A stretch of DNA of 64,000 nt. It comes from Photobacterium lipolyticum. GTDB taxonomy: Bacteria > Pseudomonadota > Gammaproteobacteria > Enterobacterales > Vibrionaceae. A program made the position numbers and the translations under genes. The DNA is taken from contig NZ_PYMC01000001.1 in the NCBI RefSeq assembly GCF_003026475.1, positions 372,001 through 436,000 on the forward strand. The letters are read 5' to 3'. This document shows, piece after piece, positions 7,855-18,563 of this stretch (position 1 is the stretch's first letter; each line of letters begins with the position of its first letter). A model generated the notes under the pieces. The model saw only the letters and a program-made list of their open reading frames with translations. It was not told the DNA's origin and did not search any database.

Positions 7855-9075
7855 ATGCATTCATACCATGCTAGACAGCCAATACTGAACAAAGAAAAAG
7901 CAACCGTAGGGTACGAATTGCTTTTTCGAGACGGGCCAGATAACTGCTTTCCGGATGTCGGTGATGAACAAGCAACCAATCGCTTATTAATCGATAACTT
8001 CATTACGTCTGGTTCATTGCAAATTACTGATGATAAACGGTTTTTTGTAAACTTCCCATATACAAGCCTAATTCAGCGCACTCCACTGATGTTTCCTAAA
8101 AAGAGTTTCGTCATTGAAATTCTTGAAACCTGTGAACCAACTGACGAATTGTTAGAAGCCGTGACAGAGCTTCACCAGAAAGGTTACATACTTGCTCTGG
8201 ATGACTTTATACCAAGTAAAGAATGGAATCGTTTTTTACCCTATATTCATATTGTTAAGTTCGATTTACGTTCGACGCCTGTTGCAAGGGCTGGTTTTTT
8301 CATTCGTCGCCATAAAGACGGCAACCTTAAGTTTCTGGCTGAAAAAGTAGAGAGCCATGAAGAGTTCATTGCGGCTTGTGACGCTGGATTCGACCTTTTC
8401 CAGGGCTTTTTCTTTAGCAAACCAGAGATGGTTCAACGCAAATCTTTAGCCCCTTCGGCTTTATCGACGATCCGCCTCTATCAGGAGATTTGCCTGCCAG
8501 AGGTCGATTACGACAAGGTCGAAGGTATCATCGCCACCGATGTGTCGCTTTCCTATAAATTGCTGCGCCATGTCAACACCATGACTTCAGCACGCACCGA
8601 GGCGATATCTTCGTTTAAACAGGCTTTAGTTTATCTTGGCGAAGAAAAGCTACGACGTTTTATTTCCTTTGTTGCCGCCTCTCATGCGCTAGCAGACAAA
8701 CCACAATCGTTATATAGCTTATCGCTACAGCGCGCCCATTTTTGCGAACGACTGGGAATACTTGTCACCCCTAAGATTAGCGGCAATCAGGCCTTTTTAA
8801 CCGGACTCTTTTCATTGCTTGATTCACTGTTGGATCAACCTATTGATGAACTGATCACCCTCCTACCTTTAAGTGAAGAGATTCAACAAGCTCTGGTTAA
8901 CCAGACCGGGACACTGGGCACCATTCTCAAATTAGCCACTGCCTACGATCTGGCGCAGTGGGACGACGTCAGCCAATACAGTAAACAACTTGGCATCAAT
9001 GAAACAAACGTTGCAGATCGCTATGCCGAATCATTAAAATGGGCGACCTTTTTTGAAAAAGCAGCAACAAAATAA
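7855..9075 (+). CDS. EAL-HDOD signalling protein with degenerate EAL domain
   Basis: A 406-residue protein of the YuxH-like EAL-HDOD family. The N-terminal half resembles a cyclic-di-GMP phosphodiesterase domain but has degenerate motifs: ELLFRDG in place of EALLR, and LDDF with no following glycine. It is therefore probably a c-di-GMP sensor or protein-binding module rather than an enzyme. The C-terminal half (about 195-380) is an HDOD domain. I start at ATG 7855 (MHSYHARQPILNKEKATVGY), which aligns with family starts such as MYSYVARQPI, instead of the in-frame TTG at 7789. ychJ starts 2 bases after its stop, so the two are probably co-transcribed. Its partner is unknown. Confidence 0.85.
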   Translation: MHSYHARQPILNKEKATVGYELLFRDGPDNCFPDVGDEQATNRLLIDNFITSGSLQITDDKRFFVNFPYTSLIQRTPLMFPKKSFVIEILETCEPTDELLEAVTELHQKGYILALDDFIPSKEWNRFLPYIHIVKFDLRSTPVARAGFFIRRHKDGNLKFLAEKVESHEEFIAACDAGFDLFQGFFFSKPEMVQRKSLAPSALSTIRLYQEICLPEVDYDKVEGIIATDVSLSYKLLRHVNTMTSARTEAISSFKQALVYLGEEKLRRFISFVAASHALADKPQSLYSLSLQRAHFCERLGILVTPKISGNQAFLTGLFSLLDSLLDQPIDELITLLPLSEEIQQALVNQTGTLGTILKLATAYDLAQWDDVSQYSKQLGINETNVADRYAESLKWATFFEKAATK

Positions 9076-9077
9076 TC

Positions 9078-9620
9078 ATGTCAAACCCTCAAGAACCCTG
9101 CCCATGTGGCAGCCAGAAATCACTGGCAGAGTGCTGCCAGCCGATACATTTGTCAGCGATACAAGCTGAGCATCCAGAGCGACTTATGCGTGCCCGATAC
9201 AGCGCGCATGTATTAGGCTTGGTAGACTTTGTTATCGCAACCTACCATCCAAGTTGTCAGGCAGAGCAATACCGTGAGGCTATTGCCGAATCGGTGGACT
9301 CTCAATGGCTGGGTCTTGACGTCATCAGCAGTGAAATTGCAGATACCGGCGAAGGCTTCGTCGAATTCAAGGCCTATTACCAAGAGGGGAAAAAACAATA
9401 TTGTTTGCATGAGCGTTCTCGCTTTCTGAGAGAGCCCGTTAATGGTGAGCAACAATGGTTCTACATTGATGGAGACTATCCCGAGTCATCGACGCAAGAG
9501 CCACCATTATCACACGAATCGACTGCGCCAGTGGTCAGCCCTACAGTAAGCAATAAAGTTTGCCGCAACGATCCTTGTCCTTGTGGTAGTGGCAAAAAAT
9601 TCAAAAAATGTTGTAGTTAA
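9078..9620 (+). CDS. ychJ: YchJ family protein with two SEC-C zinc motifs
   Basis: A 180-residue member of the UPF0225/YchJ family. A SEC-C zinc-binding motif occurs at each end: CPCGSQKSLAECCQP at the N-terminus and NDPCPCGSGKKFKKCC at the C-terminus, the same ending as SecA. The central part with ERLMRARYSAHVLG and ERSRFLREP is typical of YchJ. It is longer than E. coli YchJ (152) because of a linker rich in serine and proline before the second motif. Biological role not established. It is almost contiguous with the upstream EAL-HDOD gene. Confidence 0.92.
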   Translation: MSNPQEPCPCGSQKSLAECCQPIHLSAIQAEHPERLMRARYSAHVLGLVDFVIATYHPSCQAEQYREAIAESVDSQWLGLDVISSEIADTGEGFVEFKAYYQEGKKQYCLHERSRFLREPVNGEQQWFYIDGDYPESSTQEPPLSHESTAPVVSPTVSNKVCRNDPCPCGSGKKFKKCCS

Positions 9621-9670
9621 TACCAATCGAGACAACGCCCCCTCTAGAATAATGCCAACCCTCAGAAGAT

Positions 9671-9696
9671 AAGGAGTAAGTACCCGCTTACTCCTT
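9671..9696 (+). terminator. Hairpin after ychJ
   Basis: AAGGAGTAAG (9671-9680) pairs perfectly with CTTACTCCTT (9687-9696) around a 6-base loop, 50 bases past ychJ. No U-run follows; probable but not certain terminator. Confidence 0.5.
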
Positions 9697-9837
9697 GTAC
9701 AGCTTAACATCCATATTTCAATCTCTAACATTACCCACCGTCGATTTCACAACCAAAAAGCGAACAAAAAACACTCAAGACGTACATTTGGTTGCCGATG
9801 TTGTAATCAGACACTTTCAGTTTGATGAGGCAATGAC

Positions 9838-10020
9838 ATGATCAACCCGAACAACAATCTGCCACCGCCCGCTCAAAAACAACTTAAAAAAGTAACTCAG
9901 GCATCACTCATTGATGAACGGCGACAGCGGGTCGAGCCAAAAAAAGAAAGAAACAATGAACAGGAAAGTGATCAACCCAAGAAGAAACCGCCTAAGGGTC
10001 TACTAGATATTTATGTCTAA
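9838..10020 (+). CDS. Small charged protein of unknown function with DIYV tail
   Basis: A 60-residue hydrophilic, probably disordered protein, rich in lysine, glutamine, asparagine and proline, with no membrane segment or signal peptide. GAGG at a suitable distance before ATG 9838 supports translation. I do not recognise a family. The C-terminus, PKGLLDIYV, resembles the end of the unrelated 93-residue protein at 29353-29634 (MGVDVYV). It stands alone between ychJ and the his operon. It could be a short peptide that binds a partner through its tail; this is inference. Confidence 0.6.
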   Translation: MINPNNNLPPPAQKQLKKVTQASLIDERRQRVEPKKERNNEQESDQPKKKPPKGLLDIYV

Positions 10021-10175
10021 TTTCGATTAACTGGCCGCTATCTCTTACTATAAAATAAACAATAGAATGTCGGTAAACCAACAGGATATCGGCCATTTAC
10101 TCGCTTGTTTTGCCATCCGCCTGTTACCAGCCGGCGCCACTTAAATATAAATTAAATATTTCCATAAAATTAATG

Positions 10176-10204
10176 TTGCAAAATCTGACAAGCTTCGTTA
10201 GTGT
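10176..10204 (+). promoter_or_regulatory. Candidate his operon promoter
   Basis: TTGCAA (10176-10181) and TAGTGT (10199-10204) with a 17-base spacer lie about 48 bases before the hisL start. The -10 is weak, like the TAGGTT of the E. coli his promoter. The interval 10021-10251 otherwise holds nothing I can support. Confidence 0.4.
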
Positions 10205-10251
10205 GAAAGACAAGCATTAAGTAAATAATGATTTAGACAGAGTACATAATT

Positions 10252-10299
10252 ATGCGCATCCAAATGGTAAATCTACATCACCATCATCATCCTGACTAG
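10252..10299 (+). CDS. hisL: his operon leader peptide
   Basis: A 15-residue peptide, MRIQMVNLHHHHHPD, with five consecutive histidine codons followed by Pro-Asp and TAG. The same HHHHPD ending closes the E. coli HisL peptide. Ribosome stalling at these codons when His-tRNA is scarce selects the antiterminator downstream. It lies 172 bases upstream of hisG, directly ahead of the attenuator. Confidence 0.95.
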   Translation: MRIQMVNLHHHHHPD

Positions 10300-10323
10300 T
10301 CTTTCGGGAGGATACGCCTCACT

Positions 10324-10414
10324 CTGGAAGACAGTAATAATTCTTCCAGCGTTTGATATAAATACAGAATTCAAACCCTTGGAAGAGCAACGCTTCCGAG
10401 GGTTTTTTCGTTTT
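10324..10414 (+). promoter_or_regulatory. Histidine operon transcription attenuator
   Basis: Mutually exclusive stems are visible. Segment A CTGGAAG (10324-10330) can pair with B CTTCCAG (10343-10349). B can instead pair with C TGGAAG (10380-10385) to form the antiterminator. C is also part of the terminator stem AACCCTTGGAAG (10374-10385) with CTTCCGAGGGTT (10393-10404), which has one wobble and is followed by T6CGT4. With hisL upstream this is a textbook amino-acid attenuator for hisGDCBHAFI. Confidence 0.93.
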
Positions 10415-10471
10415 AAGAGATAAAAATATTCACGGATTGGCTTTACAGAATTCAAACAGGGATAAATAACA

Positions 10472-11368
10472 ATGCAAACACAACGACTTCGAATTGCGAT
10501 TCAAAAGAAAGGGCGACTAAGTAAAGAGTGCCAGAACCTGCTGAAACAATGCGGTGTCAAATTTAACCTGGTGGGTGAGCGTTTAGTCGTACACGCTGAA
10601 AACATGCCTATCGACCTGCTTTTAGTCCGCGATGACGATATTCCTGGTTTAATCATGGATGGGGTTGTTGATCTGGGTGTCATCGGCGAAAACGAATTGG
10701 AAGAAGTCGGCCTTGAGCGTTCAGCCCTCGGAGAGCCAAGCGAATACCAGAAACTTCGCCGCCTAGACTTTGGGGGATGTCGATTGTCTATCGCGATCGA
10801 TAAAGACGAAACCTACAGTGGCCCGCAAGATCTACAAGGCAAGCGCATTGCGACGACCTACCCCCAGCTGGTGAAACGCTATATGGACGAGCAAGGTGTG
10901 ACATTCAGTCCTTGTATGCTCAATGGCTCGGTAGAAGTCGCTCCAAGAGCTGGCTTAGCCGATGCCATCTGTGATTTGGTTTCAACCGGTGCCACCCTTG
11001 AAGCTAACGGCTTGAAAGAAGTTGAAGTGATCCTCCGTTCCAAAGCCGTACTGATCCAGCGTAATGGCGAGTTCAGTGCAGAGAAACAAGCCCTGATTGA
11101 GCGACTGCTTACCCGCATGCAAGGGGTTATTCAAGCCAAGGAATCAAAATACATCATGCTGCACGCGCCAACAGAGTGCCTAGATAAAATCACGGCATTG
11201 CTTCCTGGTGCTGAAGATCCGACGGTATTGCCACTCGCTGCCGATAAAAGCCGCGTTGCCGTTCATCTGGTCAGCACTGAAAACCTGTTCTGGGAAACAA
11301 TGGAGCAGCTAAAAGCGCTTGGTGCCAGCTCAATTCTGGTGCTGCCAATCGAAAAAATGATGGAGTAA
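10472..11368 (+). CDS. hisG: ATP phosphoribosyltransferase
   Basis: First enzyme of histidine synthesis: condenses ATP with PRPP to phosphoribosyl-ATP and is feedback-inhibited by histidine. The 298-residue long-form protein (E. coli 299) has the catalytic domains plus the C-terminal ACT-like regulatory domain, so no HisZ is needed. Signatures include [12 protein letters not shown] and [16 protein letters not shown] (PRPP loop). First structural gene of the operon, 58 bases after the attenuator U-run. Confidence 0.97.
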   Translation: MQTQRLRIAIQKKGRLSKECQNLLKQCGVKFNLVGERLVVHAENMPIDLLLVRDDDIPGLIMDGVVDLGVIGENELEEVGLERSALGEPSEYQKLRRLDFGGCRLSIAIDKDETYSGPQDLQGKRIATTYPQLVKRYMDEQGVTFSPCMLNGSVEVAPRAGLADAICDLVSTGATLEANGLKEVEVILRSKAVLIQRNGEFSAEKQALIERLLTRMQGVIQAKESKYIMLHAPTECLDKITALLPGAEDPTVLPLAADKSRVAVHLVSTENLFWETMEQLKALGASSILVLPIEKMME

Positions 11369-11372
11369 GGCA

Positions 11373-12704
11373 ATGAAAACGGTTGTTTGGCAATCCCTGA
11401 GTGAAAACCAGCAAGACACCTTGCTGCAGCGTCCGGCGATTGCTGAGGGCGCAAACATCACCGCGATAGTTGCCGCTGTGGTTGCTGATGTCCGTCAGCG
11501 TGGTGATGAAGCCCTGCTCGATCTCACTGAAAAATTTGACCGGGTACGGCCTGATTCGATTCGCGTTTCTGAACAAGAAGTCAGCGCGGCATCATCACGC
11601 TTAAGCGATAAGATGAAACAAGCGCTGCAGCAGGCTTATCAAAATATCGCGACATTCCACCAGGCGCAAAAGATGGATACCCTGCGCGTTGAAACCCAGC
11701 CCGGCGTCGTTTGTGAACAGGTCACCCGTCCGATCAATTCGGTAGGTCTATACATTCCGGGAGGAAGCGCACCGCTACCTTCAACAGTTCTCATGCTGGG
11801 CGTGCCGGCACAGATTGCGGGATGTTCCCAGGTAGTATTATGCTCACCACCGCCAATTGCCGACGAGATCCTCTATGTGGCTCAGCTATGCGGCATCAAA
11901 GAAATCTACAATGTCGGGGGGGCTCAAGCGATTGCGGCTATGGCTTATGGCACCGAATCGGTCAGTACTGTTAATAAAATCTTCGGCCCGGGCAATGCCT
12001 TTGTTACTGAAGCCAAGCGCCAGGTCAGTAATGACTTCCGCGGTGCGGCAATTGATATGCCCGCAGGCCCGTCTGAAGTTTTGGTGATTGCTGACAGCAC
12101 TGCCGACCCAGCGTTTATTGCGGCAGATCTGCTCAGTCAGGCTGAACACGGGCCGGATTCCCAGGTCGTGCTGGTAACACCAGATCCAAGTATTGCCGAT
12201 CGGGTTGCTGATGCCATTCAGCAACAGCTTAAAGAACTACCTCGTGCCGATATTGCACGTCAGGCATTGGGCTCAAGTCTGTTGATTGTCGCAGAAACAC
12301 TGACTCAGTGTATTGCGATTTCTAACCATTACGGGCCTGAACACCTGATTGTACAAACCCGGGCCCCAAGAGAATTAGTGCCTCTGCTAGATAATGCCGG
12401 TTCGATTTTCTTAGGTGACTGGTCGCCGGAGTCGGTTGGTGATTACGCTTCGGGGACTAACCACGTATTGCCGACCTATGGCTATACCCGTACCTATTCA
12501 AGCCTGGGCTTAGCCGACTTTTCTAAACGCATGACAGTGCAGGAATTAACAGCAGATGGCCTTAAAATTCTTGCCCCGACCGTGGTTACGATGGCGGAAG
12601 CAGAAGGACTTGATGCACACAAACGCGCAGTGACCATTCGAATAGAGAAACTGCAGCAACAAGACGCGTGTAACGCATCGCTAGTTAACGAGAAAGAGGC
12701 GTAA
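11373..12704 (+). CDS. hisD: Histidinol dehydrogenase
   Basis: NAD-dependent zinc enzyme that oxidises L-histidinol to L-histidine in the last two steps of the pathway. The 443-residue product shows the family signature [15 protein letters not shown] followed by [15 protein letters not shown], which contains the zinc and catalytic residues, and the YGPEHL motif. It begins 4 bases after the hisG stop, with AAGG upstream, consistent with tight operon packing. The C-terminal tail after RIEKLQQQ is a little longer than in E. coli. Confidence 0.97.
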   Translation: MKTVVWQSLSENQQDTLLQRPAIAEGANITAIVAAVVADVRQRGDEALLDLTEKFDRVRPDSIRVSEQEVSAASSRLSDKMKQALQQAYQNIATFHQAQKMDTLRVETQPGVVCEQVTRPINSVGLYIPGGSAPLPSTVLMLGVPAQIAGCSQVVLCSPPPIADEILYVAQLCGIKEIYNVGGAQAIAAMAYGTESVSTVNKIFGPGNAFVTEAKRQVSNDFRGAAIDMPAGPSEVLVIADSTADPAFIAADLLSQAEHGPDSQVVLVTPDPSIADRVADAIQQQLKELPRADIARQALGSSLLIVAETLTQCIAISNHYGPEHLIVQTRAPRELVPLLDNAGSIFLGDWSPESVGDYASGTNHVLPTYGYTRTYSSLGLADFSKRMTVQELTADGLKILAPTVVTMAEAEGLDAHKRAVTIRIEKLQQQDACNASLVNEKEA

Positions 12705-12706
12705 TC

Positions 12707-13759
12707 ATGACTATCGCAAAACTGGCACGGAAAACCGTGCGCGAACTAACGCCTTACCAGTCTGCTCGGCGCTTGGGTGGAAGTGGCGACATCTGGCTCA
12801 ATGCCAACGAATCACCATTTGCCAACGAATACAACATCAGCTGCAGCCGCCTGAACCGTTATAGTGAATGCCAGCCTGCAGAGCTGATCCAGGCCTATGC
12901 TGATTATGCCGGCGTACCAAAAGAGCAAGTACTGACTTCGCGCGGTGCCGACGAAGGCATCGAACTGCTAATTCGTACTTTTTGCGAGCCAAACCAGGAG
13001 AGCATTCTATACTGCCCCCCGACCTATGGCATGTATGCCATCAGCGCAGAAACGTTCAATATAGCGACCAAAACGGTACCGTTAACCGCTGATTGGCAGC
13101 TGGATTTACCAGCCATTCAAGACAATCTTGATGGCGTTAAGTTGGTGTTTGTTTGTAGCCCTAACAACCCTACCGGTAACTTGATGAAACGTCAGGATAT
13201 CGAGGCGCTACTCGATATGACGGCCAATAAAGCATTAGTGGTCGTCGATGAAGCCTACATCGACTTTTGCCCTGAGGCCTCAACCGTTGATCTGCTAAAC
13301 CAGTACCCGAATCTGGTGATTCTGCGCACTCTGTCAAAAGCGTTTGCTTTAGCCGGACTACGTTGTGGTTTCACCTTAGCCAATAACGATGTTATCGAGT
13401 TGTTATTAAAAGTGATTGCTCCGTATCCGGTACCCGTACCTGTGGCTGACATTGCCGTTCAGGCACTTTCACCTGCCGGATTAGCAAAAACCAAATTCCA
13501 GGTTCTCGATCTCTGTGCCAACCGTGCTTACCTTCAAGCGGGCTTGAGCATGCTAAATGACGTTCGCGTATTTGATGGCTATGGCAACTACTTACTGGTG
13601 CAATTCCCGAATGCAGACGCCTTATTTAATGCGTTGTGGGATCACGGCATCATTCTTCGGCGCTCCCCTATTGAGAACTGTATTCGTATTAGTGTCGGCA
13701 ACCGTGATGAATGTGAAAAAACGTTGGCATTCATCCGAGAGCAACTCAAGCAGAATTAA
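12707..13759 (+). CDS. hisC: Histidinol-phosphate aminotransferase
   Basis: PLP-dependent transaminase that converts imidazole acetol phosphate and glutamate to histidinol phosphate. The 350-residue fold type I protein has the substrate/PLP signatures [18 protein letters not shown] and VVDEAYIDF, and the PLP lysine in [16 protein letters not shown]. It begins 2 bases after the hisD stop, preceded by GAGGCG. Third gene of the operon. Confidence 0.97.
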   Translation: MTIAKLARKTVRELTPYQSARRLGGSGDIWLNANESPFANEYNISCSRLNRYSECQPAELIQAYADYAGVPKEQVLTSRGADEGIELLIRTFCEPNQESILYCPPTYGMYAISAETFNIATKTVPLTADWQLDLPAIQDNLDGVKLVFVCSPNNPTGNLMKRQDIEALLDMTANKALVVVDEAYIDFCPEASTVDLLNQYPNLVILRTLSKAFALAGLRCGFTLANNDVIELLLKVIAPYPVPVPVADIAVQALSPAGLAKTKFQVLDLCANRAYLQAGLSMLNDVRVFDGYGNYLLVQFPNADALFNALWDHGIILRRSPIENCIRISVGNRDECEKTLAFIREQLKQN

Positions 13760-13777
13760 GCATAAAGGATAAGCATT

Positions 13778-14863
13778 GTGAGCAAGGAAAAGATTTTATT
13801 TATTGATCGTGACGGCACCTTAATTGTTGAGCCCCCTATTGATTTTCAGGTCGATCGCTTAGACAAACTGAAACTAGTACCTTTCGTGATCCCGGCGTTG
13901 CTTCAACTGCAAGATGCTGGCTATAAGCTGGTTATGATCACCAATCAGGACGGCCTCGGCACGGATAGCTATCCACAGGCGAACTTCGACGCCCCGCATA
14001 CAATGATGATGGAGATCTTCGAATCACAAGGTGTGAAATTTGACGATGTCCTCATTTGTCCGCATTTTGACGATGAAAACTGCACCTGCCGCAAGCCTAA
14101 ACTTGGCCTTGTTAAAAGCTACCTGCAACAGGGGCGTGTCGACTTTGCAACATCAGCCGTAATTGGCGATCGTCCCACCGATCTGCAGCTGGCTGAAAAT
14201 ATGGCCATTCGCGGCATCCTTTACAATCCGCAGCCGCTCGATGAAAAAAGCATGAACTGGCCACAGATCGTTAAAGATCTCACGACCAACCCTAGGATCG
14301 CCGAAGTGGTTCGCACCACCAAGGAAACCGATATCCGGGTGAAAGTGAATCTCGATGAAACCGGTAGCAACAAGATTGAAACCGGTCTGGGATTCTTTGA
14401 CCACATGCTTGATCAAATCGCTACCCACGGTGGTTTCCGCATGGAACTCACCGTCAAAGGTGATTTGCACATTGACGATCACCACAGCGTTGAAGATACC
14501 GCGCTGGCCTTAGGTCAGGCGTTAAAACAAGCGTTAGGCGACAAGCGGGGCATAGGCCGCTTTGGATTCAGCCTGCCTATGGATGAATGTCTGGCGCAAT
14601 GTGCCTTAGATCTGTCTGGCCGCCCGTACCTGAAATTTGACGCAACATTCGGTCGTGAACAAGTCGGCGATTTATCAACAGAAATGGTACAGCACTTCTT
14701 CCGCTCACTGACCGATACTCTGGCCTGTACCCTGCACCTGTCCTCGACCGGCGATAACGATCACCACATTGTCGAGAGCCTGTTCAAAGCCTTTGGCCGC
14801 ACGTTACGCCAAGCGATTCAGGTCGAAGGCAACGAATTACCAAGCAGTAAAGGAGTGCTGTAA
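13778..14863 (+). CDS. hisB: Bifunctional histidinol-phosphatase / imidazoleglycerol-phosphate dehydratase
   Basis: Catalyses the dehydratase and phosphatase steps of histidine synthesis. The 361-residue fusion has an N-terminal HAD phosphatase ([13 protein letters not shown], with zinc cysteines in [15 protein letters not shown]) and a C-terminal IGPD domain with its metal motifs HDHMLDQ-type ([13 protein letters not shown]) and [19 protein letters not shown]. The start is GTG 13778, after AAGGAT. Its stop overlaps the hisH start by one base. Confidence 0.97.
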   Translation: MSKEKILFIDRDGTLIVEPPIDFQVDRLDKLKLVPFVIPALLQLQDAGYKLVMITNQDGLGTDSYPQANFDAPHTMMMEIFESQGVKFDDVLICPHFDDENCTCRKPKLGLVKSYLQQGRVDFATSAVIGDRPTDLQLAENMAIRGILYNPQPLDEKSMNWPQIVKDLTTNPRIAEVVRTTKETDIRVKVNLDETGSNKIETGLGFFDHMLDQIATHGGFRMELTVKGDLHIDDHHSVEDTALALGQALKQALGDKRGIGRFGFSLPMDECLAQCALDLSGRPYLKFDATFGREQVGDLSTEMVQHFFRSLTDTLACTLHLSSTGDNDHHIVESLFKAFGRTLRQAIQVEGNELPSSKGVL

Positions 14864-15504
14864 TGGTGAGCAAAAACCAGAAGATCGTCATTATTGATAC
14901 CGGCTGTGCCAACGTCTCTTCAGTACGTTTTGCTATCGAGCGCTTGGGCTACACGGTCACCGTCAGCAAAGAGCCGAGCATCGTACTGGCTGCCGACAAA
15001 TTGTTTTTGCCAGGTGTCGGTACCGCCAGCGAGGCGATGAAGAACCTGCAGGAACGCGATCTGGTCGAGCTTGTCAAGCAGGTCGACAAGCCGCTGCTGG
15101 GTATCTGTTTGGGGATGCAGTTGCTTGGGGCATTATCGGAAGAACAAGGCCAGAGTGGTACCGATCTCGTTCCGTGCCTTAGCCTATGCGATGCGCCAAT
15201 AAAGAAAATGCAAACCGGTGACTTGCCACTGCCTCACATGGGCTGGAATACCATCACCCCCGTTGACGGTCACCCGCTGTTCAAAGATATCCCGGCGGGT
15301 AGCTACTTCTATTTTGTTCACAGCTATGCCATGCCAGTCTCTGAGGCCGTATTTGAAGAAAAGGGTTATACCATCGCCCAGTGTGAATATGGTCAGCCGT
15401 TTAGCGCTGCAATTCAGAGCGGTAACTACTACGGGGTGCAATTTCACCCAGAGCGGTCAAGCAAAGCCGGCGCTCAGCTAATTAAAAACTTTTTAGAGAT
15501 GTAA
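14863..15504 (+). CDS. hisH: Imidazole glycerol phosphate synthase glutaminase subunit
   Basis: Class I glutamine amidotransferase that supplies ammonia to HisF. The 213-residue protein has the nucleophilic cysteine in [12 protein letters not shown] and the His-Glu pair in [12 protein letters not shown]. The start ATG shares one base with the hisB stop (TAATG), so translational coupling is likely; a GTG follows directly and could be used instead. Works as a heterodimer with HisF, encoded two genes downstream. Confidence 0.96.
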   Translation: MVSKNQKIVIIDTGCANVSSVRFAIERLGYTVTVSKEPSIVLAADKLFLPGVGTASEAMKNLQERDLVELVKQVDKPLLGICLGMQLLGALSEEQGQSGTDLVPCLSLCDAPIKKMQTGDLPLPHMGWNTITPVDGHPLFKDIPAGSYFYFVHSYAMPVSEAVFEEKGYTIAQCEYGQPFSAAIQSGNYYGVQFHPERSSKAGAQLIKNFLEM

Positions 15505-15515
15505 GGACGACATAA

Positions 15516-16262
<747 letters not shown>

Positions 16263-16280
16263 CAAACAAGGAGTAATAGC

Positions 16281-17054
16281 ATGCTAGCAAGAAGAATCGT
16301 TCCTTGTTTAGATGTCCGCGACGGACAGGTGGTCAAAGGGGTGCAATTTCGAAACCACGAGATCATCGGTGACATTGTACCGCTTGCCAAACGTTACGCC
16401 GAAGAAGGTGCCGATGAGCTGGTTTTCTATGATATCACGGCCTCGAGTGATGGCCGTGTAGTTGATAAAAGCTGGGTCGCCCGTGTTGCTGAAGTGATTG
16501 ATATACCATTTTGTGTTGCTGGCGGTATTAAATCAGCAGAAGACGCAAGCCGTATTTTGCAGTATGGAGCCGATAAAGTATCAATCAACTCCCCTGCGCT
16601 GGCAAACCCGGATTTGATCACCGAACTTGCCGATAAGTTTGGCGTGCAATGTATTGTGGTCGGCATCGATTCCTATTTTGATGCCGAAACAGGAAAATAT
16701 CAGGTCTACCAATTTACCGGTGATGAAACCCGCACCAAAGCAACCCAATGGGAAACCCGCGATTGGGTACAGGAAGTACAGAAACGTGGCGCTGGTGAAA
16801 TCGTGTTAAACATGATGAATCAGGATGGCGTGCGTAACGGTTACGATCTAAAGCAACTCAACATGGTACGAAAAGTCTGCCATGTTCCTTTAATTGCTTC
16901 CGGTGGTGCTGGGGAAATGGTGCACTTTGCTGAGGCCTTCAACAAGGCCAATGTTGATGGCGCGTTGGCGGCTTCTGTCTTCCATAAACAAATTATCAAT
17001 ATTGGCGAGCTTAAGCTGTATCTAAAAAAACAGAATGTGGAGATCCGACTATGA
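16281..17054 (+). CDS. hisF: Imidazole glycerol phosphate synthase cyclase subunit
   Basis: Cyclase partner of HisH that converts PRFAR and ammonia to IGP and AICAR. The 257-residue barrel starts [20 protein letters not shown], with one catalytic aspartate in CLDV, the other in [11 protein letters not shown], and the phosphate loops CVAGGIKS and ASGGAGE. AAGGAG precedes ATG 16281. Its stop overlaps the hisI start (ATGA). Confidence 0.97.
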   Translation: MLARRIVPCLDVRDGQVVKGVQFRNHEIIGDIVPLAKRYAEEGADELVFYDITASSDGRVVDKSWVARVAEVIDIPFCVAGGIKSAEDASRILQYGADKVSINSPALANPDLITELADKFGVQCIVVGIDSYFDAETGKYQVYQFTGDETRTKATQWETRDWVQEVQKRGAGEIVLNMMNQDGVRNGYDLKQLNMVRKVCHVPLIASGGAGEMVHFAEAFNKANVDGALAASVFHKQIINIGELKLYLKKQNVEIRL

Positions 17055-17674
17055 GCCTGATAACAGCGATTAATTGGGAAAAGGTAGACGGCTTAGTCCC
17101 GGCGGTGATTCAAGATAACACCAGCGGCCAGGTACTGATGCTGGGTTACATGAACCAGGAAGCCTTAAATAAAACATTAGAAACCCAACAGGTAACCTTC
17201 TGGTCTCGTACCAAGAACCGCCTGTGGACCAAAGGGGAAACCTCCGGCAACGTCCTTGAGCTGAAAAGTATCAACCTAGATTGTGATCAGGACACTTTAT
17301 TAGTAAAGGTGAAGCCAGTTGGACCAACCTGCCACCTGGGCACCCCAACCTGTTTTGACAATGATGCCGAGGGCAAACAAGACCAGCCTGCACTGGTGTT
17401 TCTTCATCAACTTGAACAAGTTCTGGCTAGTCGTAAAGGTGCTGATCCCGAGTCCTCTTACACTGCCAGTCTCTATGCTCGCGGCACCAAACGTATATCG
17501 CAAAAAGTGGGCGAAGAAGGCGTTGAAGTCGCGCTTGCGGCAACGTCGGGGGATAAGGCGGAGTTAGTCTGTGAATCTGCCGATCTGATTTATCACCTGA
17601 TTGTTCTGCTGCAAGATCAAGATCTGACTCTGGCCGATATCACCGCCAAGCTTCAGGAGCGACACAATAAATAA
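17051..17674 (+). CDS. hisI: Bifunctional phosphoribosyl-AMP cyclohydrolase / phosphoribosyl-ATP pyrophosphatase
   Basis: Catalyses the second and third steps of the pathway. The 207-residue fusion has an N-terminal HisI cyclohydrolase domain ([27 protein letters not shown], and metal cysteines in CDQDTLLV and GPTCHLG) and a C-terminal HisE domain with [13 protein letters not shown]. It overlaps hisF by four bases and is the last gene of the operon, followed by a terminator at 17738. Confidence 0.97.
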   Translation: MSLITAINWEKVDGLVPAVIQDNTSGQVLMLGYMNQEALNKTLETQQVTFWSRTKNRLWTKGETSGNVLELKSINLDCDQDTLLVKVKPVGPTCHLGTPTCFDNDAEGKQDQPALVFLHQLEQVLASRKGADPESSYTASLYARGTKRISQKVGEEGVEVALAATSGDKAELVCESADLIYHLIVLLQDQDLTLADITAKLQERHNK

Positions 17675-17737
17675 GGCGGAAGTCTGAGGCGTTATATCCA
17701 TAGGTATAATAAGAACGCACTAAAAATATGATGTATA

Positions 17738-17765
17738 AAAAGGAAGCTTACGCTTCCTTTTCCTT
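17738..17765. terminator. Terminator between hisI and tdk
   Basis: AAAAGGAAGC (17738-17747) pairs with GCTTCCTTTT (17752-17761) around a TTAC loop and runs on into CCTT. A- and T-tracts on both sides allow use by the his operon and by convergent tdk. Confidence 0.8.
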
Positions 17766-17795
17766 ATTCATGGCTGTTTCCTAGCGAGACGTGTT

Positions 17796-18374
17796 TTAAC
17801 GACCCAATGCTTCTTTATAGTGTTTGCGACAAACTGAGACATAGCGGTCATTACCGCCAATTTCAACTTGATCACCATCAGCAATCGCCTGACCGGACTC
17901 GTCCTGACGTATCACCATATTTGCTTTGCGGCCACAATGACAAATTGTCTTTAGCTCGACCAGCTTATCAGCCCATGAAAGTAAATATCGGCTTCCCTCG
18001 AAAAGTTCACCTCGGAAATCACTACGAAGTCCATAGCATAAAACCGGCACATGCAGTTTATCGACGACTTCCGTTAATTGGTAAACCTGATCTTTTGTCA
18101 GGAACTGGCACTCATCAATCAAAACACAGTCAATTTTGGATTCACGGTGAAGAGCTTGCAGTTTTTCCCAGAGATCGTCTTCGGGAGCATATAGCTCCGC
18201 ATCTTCCTGCAAACCGATCCGAGAGCTGACCTTGCCCTTACCAAATCGGGTATCAATCGCCGCGGTGAGGATCACCGGAGACATACCACGTTCGCGATAA
18301 TTAAAAGATGATTGTAATAACGTCGTCGATTTACCCGCATTCATTGCTGAGTAGTAGAAATACATCTGGGCCAT
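17796..18374 (-). CDS. tdk: Thymidine kinase
   Basis: Type II thymidine kinase that salvages thymidine to dTMP with ATP. The 192-residue protein has the P-loop in [11 protein letters not shown], the catalytic glutamate in LIDECQFLT, the lasso loop and zinc cysteines in [10 protein letters not shown] and CRKHY. ATG 18374 (MAQMYFYYS) has GGGGAG six bases upstream, and the reading frame open further upstream is not family-like. Convergent with the his operon. Confidence 0.96.
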   Translation of the reverse strand: MAQMYFYYSAMNAGKSTTLLQSSFNYRERGMSPVILTAAIDTRFGKGKVSSRIGLQEDAELYAPEDDLWEKLQALHRESKIDCVLIDECQFLTKDQVYQLTEVVDKLHVPVLCYGLRSDFRGELFEGSRYLLSWADKLVELKTICHCGRKANMVIRQDESGQAIADGDQVEIGGNDRYVSVCRKHYKEALGR

Positions 18375-18503
18375 GAGGCTCCCCAAAGGCTGAAAAACTG
18401 CCGAAATGCTACAGAAATTAACACGGAAATGAAAGAACATACCGCATGGAAAGCGAGGAATATAGAGTCTTCTCTTTTACCCACGAATGATACCAACGGG
18501 ATA

Positions 18504-18534
18504 CAAAAAAAGCCTGCGAAAACATCGCAGGCTT
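18504..18534 (-). terminator. Terminator of the NhaC-type transporter gene
   Basis: AAGCCTGCGA (18510-18519) pairs with TCGCAGGCTT (18525-18534) around AAACA. The minus-strand U-run comes from the A-tract at 18505-18510, and the element lies 30 bases after the stop at 18564. The remaining bases up to tdk hold no gene. Confidence 0.85.
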
Positions 18535-18563
18535 CGTCGCAGATTAAGGATCTGTTACTGGTA

